This document shows positions 36,243 to 45,478 of a stretch of 64,000 bases of DNA, piece by piece. Both the position numbers and the translations under genes were made by a program. The notes under the pieces were generated by a model, which was not told the DNA's origin, ran no database searches, and saw only the letters and a program-made list of their open reading frames with translations. The stretch is from an uncultured Bacteroidota bacterium (GTDB taxonomy: Bacteria; Bacteroidota; Bacteroidia; Chitinophagales; Chitinophagaceae), in contig CAILLK010000125.1 of NCBI GenBank assembly GCA_903835005.1, positions 1 through 64,000 on the forward strand. Direction: 5' to 3'. Every line of letters starts with the position of its first letter. Position 1 is the stretch's first letter.

Positions 36243-36450
36243 AAGCTACAAAAAATAAAAAGACCAAGTAATAACCGTTTAACCTTTTTTTTTATGACAG
36301 AGGTCATCCCTGTTTATGACGGATGTCAGAGATAATCTGATTAGACTTTCTGAACCAATTAAGTTCTTCTAATCCCGAAAATCTGCTTTCAGCATCAATA
36401 TATCGTTTAAGATTATTGCAAATAATACTGACAATGAATAGATTCCTTCC

Positions 36451-36924
36451 TTAAGATTCTTGTTGTTGAATTATCTTTTTGATACTCACAATCTGCCCCA
36501 GATGATAATGGGTGTGCTCAATAATCCCCTGTAGATTGCGATAGTAATTACCATATTTTACATCAATAAAAGGCTCCCATAATTTAGCCTCCGGAATATG
36601 CTCTGCCAGGCCTGCAAAAATTTCCGCTTCAGTAAAAGTCTTGTTCAACAAGGCTTCCCAGTCGACCTGAGACCGTATGGGTGGCAGGTTGAAACTAAAT
36701 TCGTCTTTGGCATTAAGGGGCGCACCAAGCAATACCTTTGTAACCTCGCTGATATAATAATTAATATGGTAAACCAGTGTGGCTATAGAATTAAGCGAAT
36801 AAACCTGAGTTGTAGCCTGCTGCCAGGTTACACCAGCCAGGGTATCTTTCAGGTTCACAGTAGTCCAGTTGCCACCTGTATGCACATCTCGCAGATGCTT
36901 GGCTAAATGTTGTGGAAGATTCAA
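36451..36924 (-). CDS. DinB-like protein
   Basis: A 157-residue four-helix-bundle protein of the DinB superfamily (DUF1572-like). Pattern: RDVHTGGNWTTVNLKDTL, the helix containing LVYHINYYISEV with a metal-binding His near residue 53, and the C-terminal GIIEHTHYHLGQIVSIKK with two more His. Such proteins bind a metal and act in thiol-dependent or unknown reactions. The start is TTG at 36922-36924; an in-frame stop lies not far upstream, and homologues begin with the same MNxxQ-like stretch. It stands alone. Confidence 0.75.
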   Translation of the reverse strand: MNLPQHLAKHLRDVHTGGNWTTVNLKDTLAGVTWQQATTQVYSLNSIATLVYHINYYISEVTKVLLGAPLNAKDEFSFNLPPIRSQVDWEALLNKTFTEAEIFAGLAEHIPEAKLWEPFIDVKYGNYYRNLQGIIEHTHYHLGQIVSIKKIIQQQES

Positions 36925-37203
36925 TTTAATTAAAATTTTAAGCAGGAATGTTGTTTATCTGATTTTAAAGAATAGTTCAACCAAAGCTAACAAAAGAGGG
37001 AATATTATCCAGCGAAAATTCAGGAACGTTTTGGGAAATAATTACGCCTCGTTCATTGGTTCAATTGGCAAGATTAACTGACACCCACCAATACCTTATT
37101 TCCTTGCCGCAAATCGCAAATGAAAAATTACCCCTTTAAATTTTTCTTTTGCAATCACATCCATCCTCAATATCTTTCCGGAAATTTTTAACCCGGCCTG
37201 AAC

Positions 37204-38106
37204 ATGCAGTACATTTCGCCCTTAACATTTTTACCAGCCGGTACACTTGCTTCATTCAACAGCAGGGAGTTGAAGCTGGCAAAAAATAAAATGCTGGCTG
37301 AGTTTGAACTGACCGGTTCTACCAGCATTCAGATCGGGGGTAAGGAAATGACCCGCAACGACGTGCTTAAAATGTTCGATCAGTTGGGGCAGGCCGGCGA
37401 TCTGGAATATCATGCCCTGGTAGTAACTGACCCTATTCTTCTGCACTTCCTTGAAAACCAGGAAATACAGCCAGGCGAAAAATTCAGTCTGTCAGATGTA
37501 CAGACAACCCCTGAATTTATTGAGTGGATCAGCCCTTTTTTCAGTTGGGCATTTAAAAAAGCTACCCTTCGTATTTTCCGCGATGTAAAACCCGAAGAGT
37601 TCGAAACCCTGGTCATCAACCCGGCCTACATGACCGAAAAAGATGCATGGGAGGCCTGGAGTGGCGTGGAAAATTACCTGCAAATGGTGCTGTCCTCTTT
37701 CAGGGACATTAATAAATCTAAATACCAGTCTTCGCTCGATGTGGCAAAATATGCGGGGTATAATTTTATATGGCTGCTCTGCAACTTACCCGAAGATCGA
37801 TTTTTCCAGCTCATCAATGCTTATGCCTACGAAGTAATGCAGTTGGCTATTAAGCAATTCAACAATAATAAAAGAGATTCCGCCTTCGAATTAATGGGCT
37901 ATGCCCGGTCATTACATGTTTCGGAAGAAGTAATGAAAGACCTGCTCAATAAAGAAGAAGAAATGCAGAACATAATGAAGAAAAGCAGAAAATCTGAAAC
38001 CAACAATAATTTCTGGTGGATAGTGCGCATAATCTTACTGATTGCTTATGCACTCTCCAGGGTAGCCACCTGCGACCAGATACATCCTTACGAAATCCGT
38101 CATTAG
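37204..38106 (+). CDS. Hypothetical helical protein with C-terminal membrane anchor
   Basis: A 300-residue protein. The N-terminus is mixed (FLPAGTLASFNSRELKLAKN), most of the rest is helical, and a transmembrane helix sits near the C-terminus (WWIVRIILLIAYALSRVA). No family is recognised. It converges with the divergent Hsp70-like gene, with only 5 bases between stops. A link to that chaperone is only positional. Confidence 0.6.
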   Translation: MQYISPLTFLPAGTLASFNSRELKLAKNKMLAEFELTGSTSIQIGGKEMTRNDVLKMFDQLGQAGDLEYHALVVTDPILLHFLENQEIQPGEKFSLSDVQTTPEFIEWISPFFSWAFKKATLRIFRDVKPEEFETLVINPAYMTEKDAWEAWSGVENYLQMVLSSFRDINKSKYQSSLDVAKYAGYNFIWLLCNLPEDRFFQLINAYAYEVMQLAIKQFNNNKRDSAFELMGYARSLHVSEEVMKDLLNKEEEMQNIMKKSRKSETNNNFWWIVRIILLIAYALSRVATCDQIHPYEIRH

Positions 38107-38111
38107 CAGTG

Positions 38112-40604
38112 CTAAGCAAGCCCGGTTCCTTTCAATGGTTCTTCTGTTTCCTTATTGATCAGCAGGTCATACATCTGGTATATGATTGCCAGCAACTCCT
38201 CCGGGCTTTTACGCTGCAGGGCAGCATCTCCCCTTTCTATGAGTTGCTTTATTTTGTACTGGTCTTTATAATCCTCCGGATCCCTGATCACATAAAGCAT
38301 ATAAAGCCCGGCCAGGTAGTCAAGATCTTTTTTCCTGATGTCCCAGCTCAGTTGCCGCATCTCCTCTATCCTTCTTTTTATGATCGCTTCACTCCCGCCC
38401 AGAAATTCATTTTCATCCCTCGTTATCTGCCCGAATTTTCGCTGCAAGGCTTCGTTATCAACCTTCGATAAATAATGTACTGTAGATGCCTTCCATCCAA
38501 AATAATCCTCCCGCAATTCCCTGATCCTGTTGTCCTTCCCGGCAATATCTATAGACAGGGCCATCCTCCGTTTCTGCTCTTCCAGTTTATACTTTTCATC
38601 GGTTACATCATCTTCCTTCAGTAGTCTCAGCCGATTCTGTATCTGTTCCAGTTGTTTTATGGTTTCCCTCAGTTTAGCGCTTGCTTCAAAGTCTTCAGCT
38701 TCTACAAGTTTGCTCATGTTTTTATTGGCTATGCGCAGCAGGTAATCCGTTTCATCCTTCAGCCTCGATATATTAATGTTGCGGGATGTCGGGCTGAAAA
38801 CCTCTGCATATTCCTTATCGGCTATACTCAGGTAGGCGTTTATTTTTATATCCCTGCTTTCCGTAATTTCTATGGTCAGGTCCACATCGCTGCCTTTTAT
38901 CAGGTCGCGGTCTATGTCTTTTCCATTTATAGAGATAACGCCAATCGGCAGATTACTCTGTGCGGTAGCATACCTGCTGCCTTCCAGCACATTGATCAGT
39001 AGTTGATCCGTGCTGCCTTTTACTATGGTTCGGCTGATGGTTTTTGTAATCGTTTTCTTTACAGGCAGTATCTCATTTTTCTCAAACAATACCTCAAGGT
39101 GTGTTACATTATTCAGATTGTCATCTACCTCCAGGCAAATATCATTTGGCAATGGCTGCCCGTAAAGGCTGTACTTGCCCTGCACTATGCTGATGGTTGA
39201 TACACTCACAGCAAGGTGCATCTGCTCCGCATCAAAAAACTTCAGGTGAAACTGGTTCAATGCGTTGGGCAATAAAGTCAATACTTCCTCTATCCTTTTG
39301 GCCAGAGGTTTAAGCCCGCTGTCAAAGCCGCCATCATCCCTGGTTATCCGGTAAAACCGCCCGTGGGTATCTCCCGTTATCAGTGCCGAAAAGTATTCTT
39401 CCCGGTCATTGGTGTTTTTCTGGTAGGCCATTTTCACCTGCAGCTCTTCATCAGCTACATCTTTATTTTCCGAAAGTGTGCTTATTATGGCATAGCCGGA
39501 TGTCTTGGTTCCGGCAAAATAAGCCGCTCCGATTGCCACTGCCGTAGTAGGGTCAACAGATGCATTTACAGGTATCCCAAGCCCATCCTGCAACATAGTT
39601 CTCACCAGCGGAATATAGGTGCTCCCCCCTATCAGTATCACTTCCTTCACCTTGCCACCATCTGCACTATGCCGGTCAATGATCATTTTTGCAAACTCAA
39701 TCGTCTCCTCAATACGTTCCCGGATAATGTCATTAAATGCATCCCTGCTTATAGTCATGAGCAGCTCCTGCTCCTCTCCATTATCGTCCTCAGTTTCAAA
39801 TTCTATTTCTGCTTCCGGCTGGTTACTAAGCATTATCTTGGCCTCTTCGGCCTTATACACCAGTTCATAATACAGCGCATTGCGCTTGCCGCTGGCGCTT
39901 TTCAGGCTGTTCATAAGGTCGGTATATTGTCCCCGGGACTGCATGTAAGGCACAATCAGCTCCTCAACAATCAGGTTGTCAAAATCAAGCCCGCCCAGGT
40001 AGTTATTGCCCTCGTGGTCCGTAATCCGCATTTCACCATCTCTGAACTGTACCAGCGCCACATCAAAAGTGCCACCACCCAGGTCATACACCAGCCAGCG
40101 GCCCTCTTTCTCCATATCATTGCCTTTGTTGGCAAAGGCAAGGCTGGCAGCAATGGGCTCCTGTAGCAGCACCACTTCCTTAAATCCGGCATCATAACCC
40201 GACTGCTTGGTAGCATTGCTCTGTACAGTATCAAAAGAAGCCGGGATAGTGATCACCACGCTCTGTGGCGACTCGGCAGTATAAATAAAATTGCGCAGCT
40301 CCTTCAGCACCATGGCGCTAAGTTGCATGGGCGTGCGGAAGTCGCCAAGGTTAGGCACAAAAAAACTCTCCGTTGTCCCCATCTTTCGCTTGAAGCACGA
40401 GAACACATTGCCCGGATCTTTCTCCAGGTATTCCCGGGCTTTATCACCCACCAGTATCCTTTCCTTCCTGAACCCAACCACGCTGGGCAGCGTTTCTTTA
40501 TGCCCCACAGGGTTTTTAAATACCTCCACCACCCCGTTATCGCATTTCGCGATTAAGGAATTGGTAGTACCCAGATCTATACCAAAATTTATTGTCGAAC
40601 TCAT
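38112..40604 (-). CDS. Hsp70-family ATPase, divergent
   Basis: An 830-residue Hsp70/DnaK-like ATPase. Nucleotide-binding motifs: phosphate-1 FGIDLGTTNSLIAK at the N-terminus, phosphate-2 WLVYDLGGGTFDVALV near residue 185, and adenosine motif VILIGGSTYIPLVRTML near 335. The C-terminal 300 residues lack a normal substrate-binding domain; they hold beta strands and long charged helices (LRETIKQLEQIQNRLRLLKE) and a helical tail. The start is the ATG of MSSTINFG. It lies downstream of a small GrpE-like gene and has no J-domain partner nearby. It may serve a special complex rather than general folding. Confidence 0.85.
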   Translation of the reverse strand: MSSTINFGIDLGTTNSLIAKCDNGVVEVFKNPVGHKETLPSVVGFRKERILVGDKAREYLEKDPGNVFSCFKRKMGTTESFFVPNLGDFRTPMQLSAMVLKELRNFIYTAESPQSVVITIPASFDTVQSNATKQSGYDAGFKEVVLLQEPIAASLAFANKGNDMEKEGRWLVYDLGGGTFDVALVQFRDGEMRITDHEGNNYLGGLDFDNLIVEELIVPYMQSRGQYTDLMNSLKSASGKRNALYYELVYKAEEAKIMLSNQPEAEIEFETEDDNGEEQELLMTISRDAFNDIIRERIEETIEFAKMIIDRHSADGGKVKEVILIGGSTYIPLVRTMLQDGLGIPVNASVDPTTAVAIGAAYFAGTKTSGYAIISTLSENKDVADEELQVKMAYQKNTNDREEYFSALITGDTHGRFYRITRDDGGFDSGLKPLAKRIEEVLTLLPNALNQFHLKFFDAEQMHLAVSVSTISIVQGKYSLYGQPLPNDICLEVDDNLNNVTHLEVLFEKNEILPVKKTITKTISRTIVKGSTDQLLINVLEGSRYATAQSNLPIGVISINGKDIDRDLIKGSDVDLTIEITESRDIKINAYLSIADKEYAEVFSPTSRNINISRLKDETDYLLRIANKNMSKLVEAEDFEASAKLRETIKQLEQIQNRLRLLKEDDVTDEKYKLEEQKRRMALSIDIAGKDNRIRELREDYFGWKASTVHYLSKVDNEALQRKFGQITRDENEFLGGSEAIIKRRIEEMRQLSWDIRKKDLDYLAGLYMLYVIRDPEDYKDQYKIKQLIERGDAALQRKSPEELLAIIYQMYDLLINKETEEPLKGTGLA

Positions 40605-40716
40605 AAAAATATCATTACTGTTCACCAAACATCTCCCACAAAATTAAAGCAAAGGATCCGTGTCCCTTATCCAAAATACCAATTACAAGTTGTCAGCTGC
40701 CAACTGTTAACAGCCA

Positions 40717-41034
40717 CTACCCTTCCCTTCCCACCACTACCACTCCCTTCTGCACCAGCTTTCGTTTACCATTTTCTTCAATATACAAAACCGGCTTTAT
40801 CACCTCTTTTATAATAAGATTGGTAAGCGAAGTACCCGAAATATTGGCTTCCACATCTGTGCGTGTCTCCGCATATTTCTCACCCACCGGATTATACAGG
40901 TATATCCCCGACTCCTCAATCACGCCCTTCATCTTATCACATATCCGCACTAAAGCAGGATTAGGCTCCTTGCCTGCCATTCTTTTATCCAGTTCAAAAA
41001 CAAGATTAGCCATTTTAAGCCACTGCTGTTCCAT
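40717..41034 (-). CDS. GrpE-like small partner of the Hsp70
   Basis: A 105-residue protein. An N-terminal helix (QQWLKMANLVFELDKRM) is followed by a beta part with IYLYNPVGEKYAETRTDVEA, EVIKPVLYIEENGKR and LVQKGVVVVG. This order of elements resembles the beta-wing of GrpE (P-x-G-x-x-F/Y, then I-x-E-V, then a GKRL-R-like strand and V-V-V). I infer a nucleotide-exchange role for the neighbouring Hsp70. A 112-base gap separates them. The match is a pattern read by eye and could be wrong. Confidence 0.5.
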   Translation of the reverse strand: MEQQWLKMANLVFELDKRMAGKEPNPALVRICDKMKGVIEESGIYLYNPVGEKYAETRTDVEANISGTSLTNLIIKEVIKPVLYIEENGKRKLVQKGVVVVGREG

Positions 41035-41328
41035 GTTATCTATTTATACAGGCAAATCTAAAACATTACCATGGCTAAAAGAACGAAAGATCATATGAAA
41101 TACCAGAAATCATTTAGCCGAAAATCTGAAAAAGGAATGTGCCGTTTCTGCTTTTAGTTATTGATACCAATATTTTATACATAACAGTTAGCACTTGAAA
41201 AATAAAAAAAGAGATTTCTTAAAATCCTGCTATATAGAATTATACTTTTAAGTAATTTTCCAAAAATTCCAGGCTCCCATGATTAAACTCCACATCAGGA
41301 AACTGGTTATTTTTAATGATTTTTAATT

Positions 41329-43182
41329 ATGCAGAAAAAAATTAAACTTTCTCTTCAATTTAAGCTATCTATAATCCTCGTTATCAGTTCGGTATTAGTA
41401 TATGTTAATACTATTTCAAATGGATTTGTATTGGATGATACAGTTGCTATCGGCAACAATTCATACGTTGTAAAAGGAATTCAGTCAATTCCTGCCCTCC
41501 TGGCAACTCCCTACCACAAAGGTTGGTCACCAGGGTTTCACGACAATTTATACCGTCCGCTTTCCCTTGTAATGTTTGCCATCGAATACCAGATATCCGA
41601 ACTTAATCCAGCCCCATACCACGCAATAAACATATTAATATTAACACTGTGTGTGATCCTGTTCTTTCTGTTCCTTGATTCATTATTTAACAAAGAAAAG
41701 ACAATTGTCGCATTCCTTGCGTCACTGCTTTTTGCTTTACATCCGGTTCATACAGAGGTTGTGGCCAATATAAAAAGCAGGGATGAACTGCTTTGCTTCT
41801 TCTTTGCATTTGCCAGCCTGAATTTGTGTTTAAAATATATGCAGAATGGTAAATTGCGTACACTGTTCTGGTGCTCATTTTGTTTTCTTTTATCCTTACT
41901 TTCGAAAGAAACCAGCATAACTTTCATTTTTATCATTCCATTTATAGCTTTTGCCTATAATAGCCAAAACAAAAAACAAAATATTTATATTTACTCGGCA
42001 ATTGGCCTAACTACTATACTCTATTTTATAACCAGGTATGCCATTCTGAATTATTCCTATTCCGGTGATTTTACAGCCATCAGTACATCAGAAAATGTAC
42101 TTGCCGACAAAAACCTTTCCTATGCATCCCATTTAGCTACAGCTATTTTAGCCTGCGGCTATTATATCAAGCTACTGTTTGTTCCACATCCGCTAATATG
42201 TGATTATTCCTATAGCAGTATTCCATTGGTTCATTTTAGTGATCCCCTGGTTTGGTGCAGTTTAGGGGCATACCTGCTACTGGCTGTCTTTAGTATGTAC
42301 CGGTTAATCAGAAACCTTAAGGACCCGATTGCATTCGGGATACTGTTTTTCCTTGTTACTATAGCCTTGTTTTCCAATATCTTCTTTTTAACGGGTGCAA
42401 TTTTTGCGGAACGATTTTTGTTTTTTGGCTCCGCAGGTTTTTGCCTGGTAATTGCTGTACTAATAGTAAAGCTGGCTGGTAAAAAAGCAACAGATTTCTT
42501 GTTAATTTTAAAAAATCCAAAAATCCTTGCCGCTGTCATCCCGTTAATTATAGCCTGCTCGGTTCTTACATATAACCGTAATAAAGACTGGGCCGACAAC
42601 TTTGTGCTTTACACAACTGACATCAGCAAAGTGCCTGATAACTGCAGGCTGAATGATTGGGTAGCTGATCTGATAATACAGACACTACCTGAGGAAAACG
42701 ATACTGATTTACGCAAAAATGCCTTTAATTCTGCCTTGTATTACCTGAATAAAGCAGTTGAGGTTTCGCCTGATTTTATAGCCGCACAATGCGATCTGGG
42801 CAATTTGTACTTTACATTCCAGCATTTCGACTCGGCAGAGACCCATTTTATGCACGCCTATGAACTTAACCCAAAGGACATTTTATTGATTTCCAACCTC
42901 GCACATGTTTACTATGTGACTAAAAAATACAGGGAAGCAATAAACTACAACCTGAAAGCAATTGACCTGAAACCCGATGATGCTATTAATTATGCCAATA
43001 CCGCTTCCTGTTATCTGAATTCAGGTGATTTCGATTCAGCTATTATTTTCGCAAAAAAAGCTTCGATGCTGGATCGGTCATTCAAAGGTAACTATGCTGT
43101 TCTTTCAGCCGCATATAAAGCAAAAGGCAATACAGACTCAGCTCAGAAATATGAAGCTTTTATCAGAACAGACAGGCCTTAA
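41329..43182 (+). CDS. TMTC-like (DUF1736) membrane protein with TPRs
   Basis: A 617-residue polytopic protein. After the first membrane helix, the loop with FVLDDTVAIGNN carries an acidic DD pair as in GT-C glycosyltransferases such as TMTC/PMT proteins. Further helices extend to about residue 440, with an HPVHTEVVANI motif near 142 followed by KSRDELL, typical of TMTC-like proteins. The C-terminal 170 residues are TPR repeats (ALYYLNKAVEVSPDFIAAQ, AEYAHAYELNPKDI-like, AINYNLKAIDLKPDDA). It is probably an O-mannosyltransferase-like enzyme with unknown substrate. Confidence 0.8.
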   Translation: MQKKIKLSLQFKLSIILVISSVLVYVNTISNGFVLDDTVAIGNNSYVVKGIQSIPALLATPYHKGWSPGFHDNLYRPLSLVMFAIEYQISELNPAPYHAINILILTLCVILFFLFLDSLFNKEKTIVAFLASLLFALHPVHTEVVANIKSRDELLCFFFAFASLNLCLKYMQNGKLRTLFWCSFCFLLSLLSKETSITFIFIIPFIAFAYNSQNKKQNIYIYSAIGLTTILYFITRYAILNYSYSGDFTAISTSENVLADKNLSYASHLATAILACGYYIKLLFVPHPLICDYSYSSIPLVHFSDPLVWCSLGAYLLLAVFSMYRLIRNLKDPIAFGILFFLVTIALFSNIFFLTGAIFAERFLFFGSAGFCLVIAVLIVKLAGKKATDFLLILKNPKILAAVIPLIIACSVLTYNRNKDWADNFVLYTTDISKVPDNCRLNDWVADLIIQTLPEENDTDLRKNAFNSALYYLNKAVEVSPDFIAAQCDLGNLYFTFQHFDSAETHFMHAYELNPKDILLISNLAHVYYVTKKYREAINYNLKAIDLKPDDAINYANTASCYLNSGDFDSAIIFAKKASMLDRSFKGNYAVLSAAYKAKGNTDSAQKYEAFIRTDRP

Positions 43183-43259
43183 GGATTCATTACATTCCGA
43201 GATGCCATTGTACTGCAACAGCCCTACCAAATATTTGGATCAACATTTCCTAATCGGTA

Positions 43260-44891
43260 TTATGCCATCACCGCACCATACATTTCCAGCTTCTGGGCCT
43301 TAACCCTGTCGTTAGTCATATATTCATCAAAGCTCATTTCGCGGTCTATCAGGCCACTTGGCGTCAGTTCCAGCACGCGGGTGGCGACGGTATTCGCCAG
43401 CTCATGATCTCGTGTGGTGAAGAGGATGGTACCCCGGAAGTCTTTCATGCCGTTATTGAGGGCGGTAATACTTTCAAGGTCCAGGTGATTGGTTGGCTCG
43501 TCCATCAGCAGCACGTTGCCTTTCAGCATCATCATGCGACTGAGCATACAACGCACTTTTTCGCCCCCGCTCAGTACTGTAGATTTCTTCAGTGTTTCTT
43601 CACCCGTAAACAGCATCCTGCCAAGGAAACCCCGTATGAAAGTCTCATCTTTTTCCTCCGAATATTGCCTCAGCCAATCCACAAGTGTATTGTCATTGTT
43701 TGGGAAGTAGCTCGAGTTATCGGCAGGCAGATAGGTAGTAGTAGTGGTTACGCCCCACTTAAACATCCCTTCAAAGTCCTTATCTTCTCCTGCAAGTATG
43801 CTGTAAAAAGCCCTGGTAGCCAGCGAATTGCTAGACATAACAGCTACCTTTTGTCCACGCTTGAGATCGAAGCTGATATTCTTAAAGAGCACTTCTCCAT
43901 GAAACGTCTTGCCCAATCCTTTCACCTCAATAATCTGATCGCCGGCCTCGCGCACCTGATTGTTGAACAGGATTGCCGGGTATTTACGGTTGGATGGCCG
44001 CATCTCATCCAGCTTAATTTTATCCAGCGCCTTCTTCCGGCTGGTAGCCTGTTTCGATTTAGATGCATTGGCCGAGAAACGGGCAATGAACTCCTTCAAT
44101 TCTGCAATTTTGTCTTCAGCTTTCTTGTTCTGGTCGCCACGCTGCTTCAGCAACAACTGGCTGCTCTCGTACCAGAAGGTATAGTTACCTGTATAAATAT
44201 TAATTTTCCCGAAATCTATATCAGCCACATGTGTACACACCGTATCGAGGAAGTGACGGTCATGCGATACCACCAGCACTATCTTATCATAATCGGCCAG
44301 AAAGTTCTCGAGCCATATAATGGTTTCCAGATCAAGGTCATTGGTTGGCTCATCGAGCAGCAGTATGTCGGGATGCCCGAACAGCGCCTGCGCCAGCATT
44401 ACCCTTACACGCTGATTACCATCTATATTTTTAACCAGCTTGCTGTGAAATTCTTCTTTAATACCCAGGTTACTCAGCAATGTAGCTGCATCGCTCTCGG
44501 CATTCCAACCATCCATTTCCGCAAACAGTCCTTCCAGTTCACCCGCCTTTATACCATCCTCTTCCGTAAAGTCTTCCTTGGCATAAAGGGTATCCTTTTC
44601 CTTCATGATGTCGTAGAGCACTGTATTGCCCCGTATCACGGTATCCAGCACTGTTACCTCATTATACTCATGATGGTGCTGTTTCAGCACGCTCATCCTT
44701 GAACCCTTAGAGATATCTACCCTGCCCGTTGTAGGATCAATCTCACCGGAAATAATCTTCAGAAACGTAGACTTACCAGCTCCGTTGGCGCCGATAATAC
44801 CATAACAGTTACCTTCAGTGAACTTTATGTTCACATCTTCAAACAGGATACGCTTGCCATAGCGAAGCGATAAGTTATTAATTGAAATCAT
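43260..44891 (-). CDS. ABC-F family ATPase, YbiT-like
   Basis: A 543-residue soluble protein with two ABC domains and no membrane segments. ABC1: Walker A GANGAGKS, signature NIDGNQRVRVMLAQAL (the relaxed first signature of this subfamily), Walker B LLLDEPTNDLDLE. ABC2: signature VLSGGEKVRCMLSRMMM and Walker B VLLMDEPTNHLDLE. The linker carries Lys/Arg-rich helices (KKAEDKIAELKEFIARF). ABC-F proteins bind the ribosome and rescue or modulate translation, sometimes giving antibiotic resistance; the layout is YbiT-like. No neighbour suggests a specialised role. Confidence 0.9.
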   Translation of the reverse strand: MISINNLSLRYGKRILFEDVNIKFTEGNCYGIIGANGAGKSTFLKIISGEIDPTTGRVDISKGSRMSVLKQHHHEYNEVTVLDTVIRGNTVLYDIMKEKDTLYAKEDFTEEDGIKAGELEGLFAEMDGWNAESDAATLLSNLGIKEEFHSKLVKNIDGNQRVRVMLAQALFGHPDILLLDEPTNDLDLETIIWLENFLADYDKIVLVVSHDRHFLDTVCTHVADIDFGKINIYTGNYTFWYESSQLLLKQRGDQNKKAEDKIAELKEFIARFSANASKSKQATSRKKALDKIKLDEMRPSNRKYPAILFNNQVREAGDQIIEVKGLGKTFHGEVLFKNISFDLKRGQKVAVMSSNSLATRAFYSILAGEDKDFEGMFKWGVTTTTTYLPADNSSYFPNNDNTLVDWLRQYSEEKDETFIRGFLGRMLFTGEETLKKSTVLSGGEKVRCMLSRMMMLKGNVLLMDEPTNHLDLESITALNNGMKDFRGTILFTTRDHELANTVATRVLELTPSGLIDREMSFDEYMTNDRVKAQKLEMYGAVMA

Positions 44892-45100
44892 TTTTTTTAG
44901 CCGAAAGTCGTTAGTCGAAAGTCGTTAGTCTGAGCGACTAATTCCAAATTCCACATTACCAACTCCATTTTTAAGGGCTGCAAAGGTAGGAATAAGTAAT
45001 GATAATAATCGCAATTTGAAAAACGAAAGCCTAATTAATTGTGTTAAGAAATTATCAACTAAAAATGTAAATGAAATTCTGCTGAGGTGCATATCTGGAA

Positions 45101-45466
45101 TGAAATTCCGGGAACAAATGTACTGCCATCATTACCGGAGACGGATTCAATCCGTCTCTACGGAGGCCGGGGAATGAAATACAGGGAACAAATGTACTGC
45201 CATCATTACCGGAGACGGATTCAATCCGTCTCTACGGGGGCCAGGGGAATGAAATTCAGGGAACAAATGTCCTGCCATCATTACCGGAGACGGATTCAAT
45301 CCGTCTCTACGGAGGCCGGGGAATGAAATACAGGGAACAAATGTACTGCCATCATTACCGGAGACGGATTCAATCCGTCTCTACGGAGGCCGGGGAATGA
45401 AATTCAGGGAACAAATGTACTGCCATCATTACCGTAGACGGATTCAATCTCTCTCTACCAATGTGA
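45101..45466. repeat. Tandem array: five 74-bp units with a perfect palindrome
   Basis: Five near-identical units start at about 45101, 45175, 45250, 45324 and 45398 (74-75 bp apart). Each contains the inverted repeat GAGACGGATT-C-AATCCGTCTC; the last unit is degenerate. Translating it gives repeated peptides (RRRIQSVSTEAG), an artefact. No unique spacers exist, so this is not a CRISPR. It looks like a dispersed palindromic (REP-like) element amplified in tandem. Confidence 0.9.
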
Positions 45467-45478
45467 TGATTTTTTGTG

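Noticed and set aside
34887-36335. Long plus-strand open frame (482 codons) opposite the molybdopterin gene
   Set aside because: It is antisense to a gene with clear 2Fe-2S and molybdopterin motifs; its own peptide has no domain pattern.
43404-44702. Plus-strand open frame (432 codons) opposite the ABC-F gene
   Set aside because: The opposite strand has both ABC Walker and signature motifs, so this frame is a codon-bias shadow.
45101-45466. CRISPR array
   Set aside because: The units are contiguous and near-identical, with no unique spacers and no cas genes.
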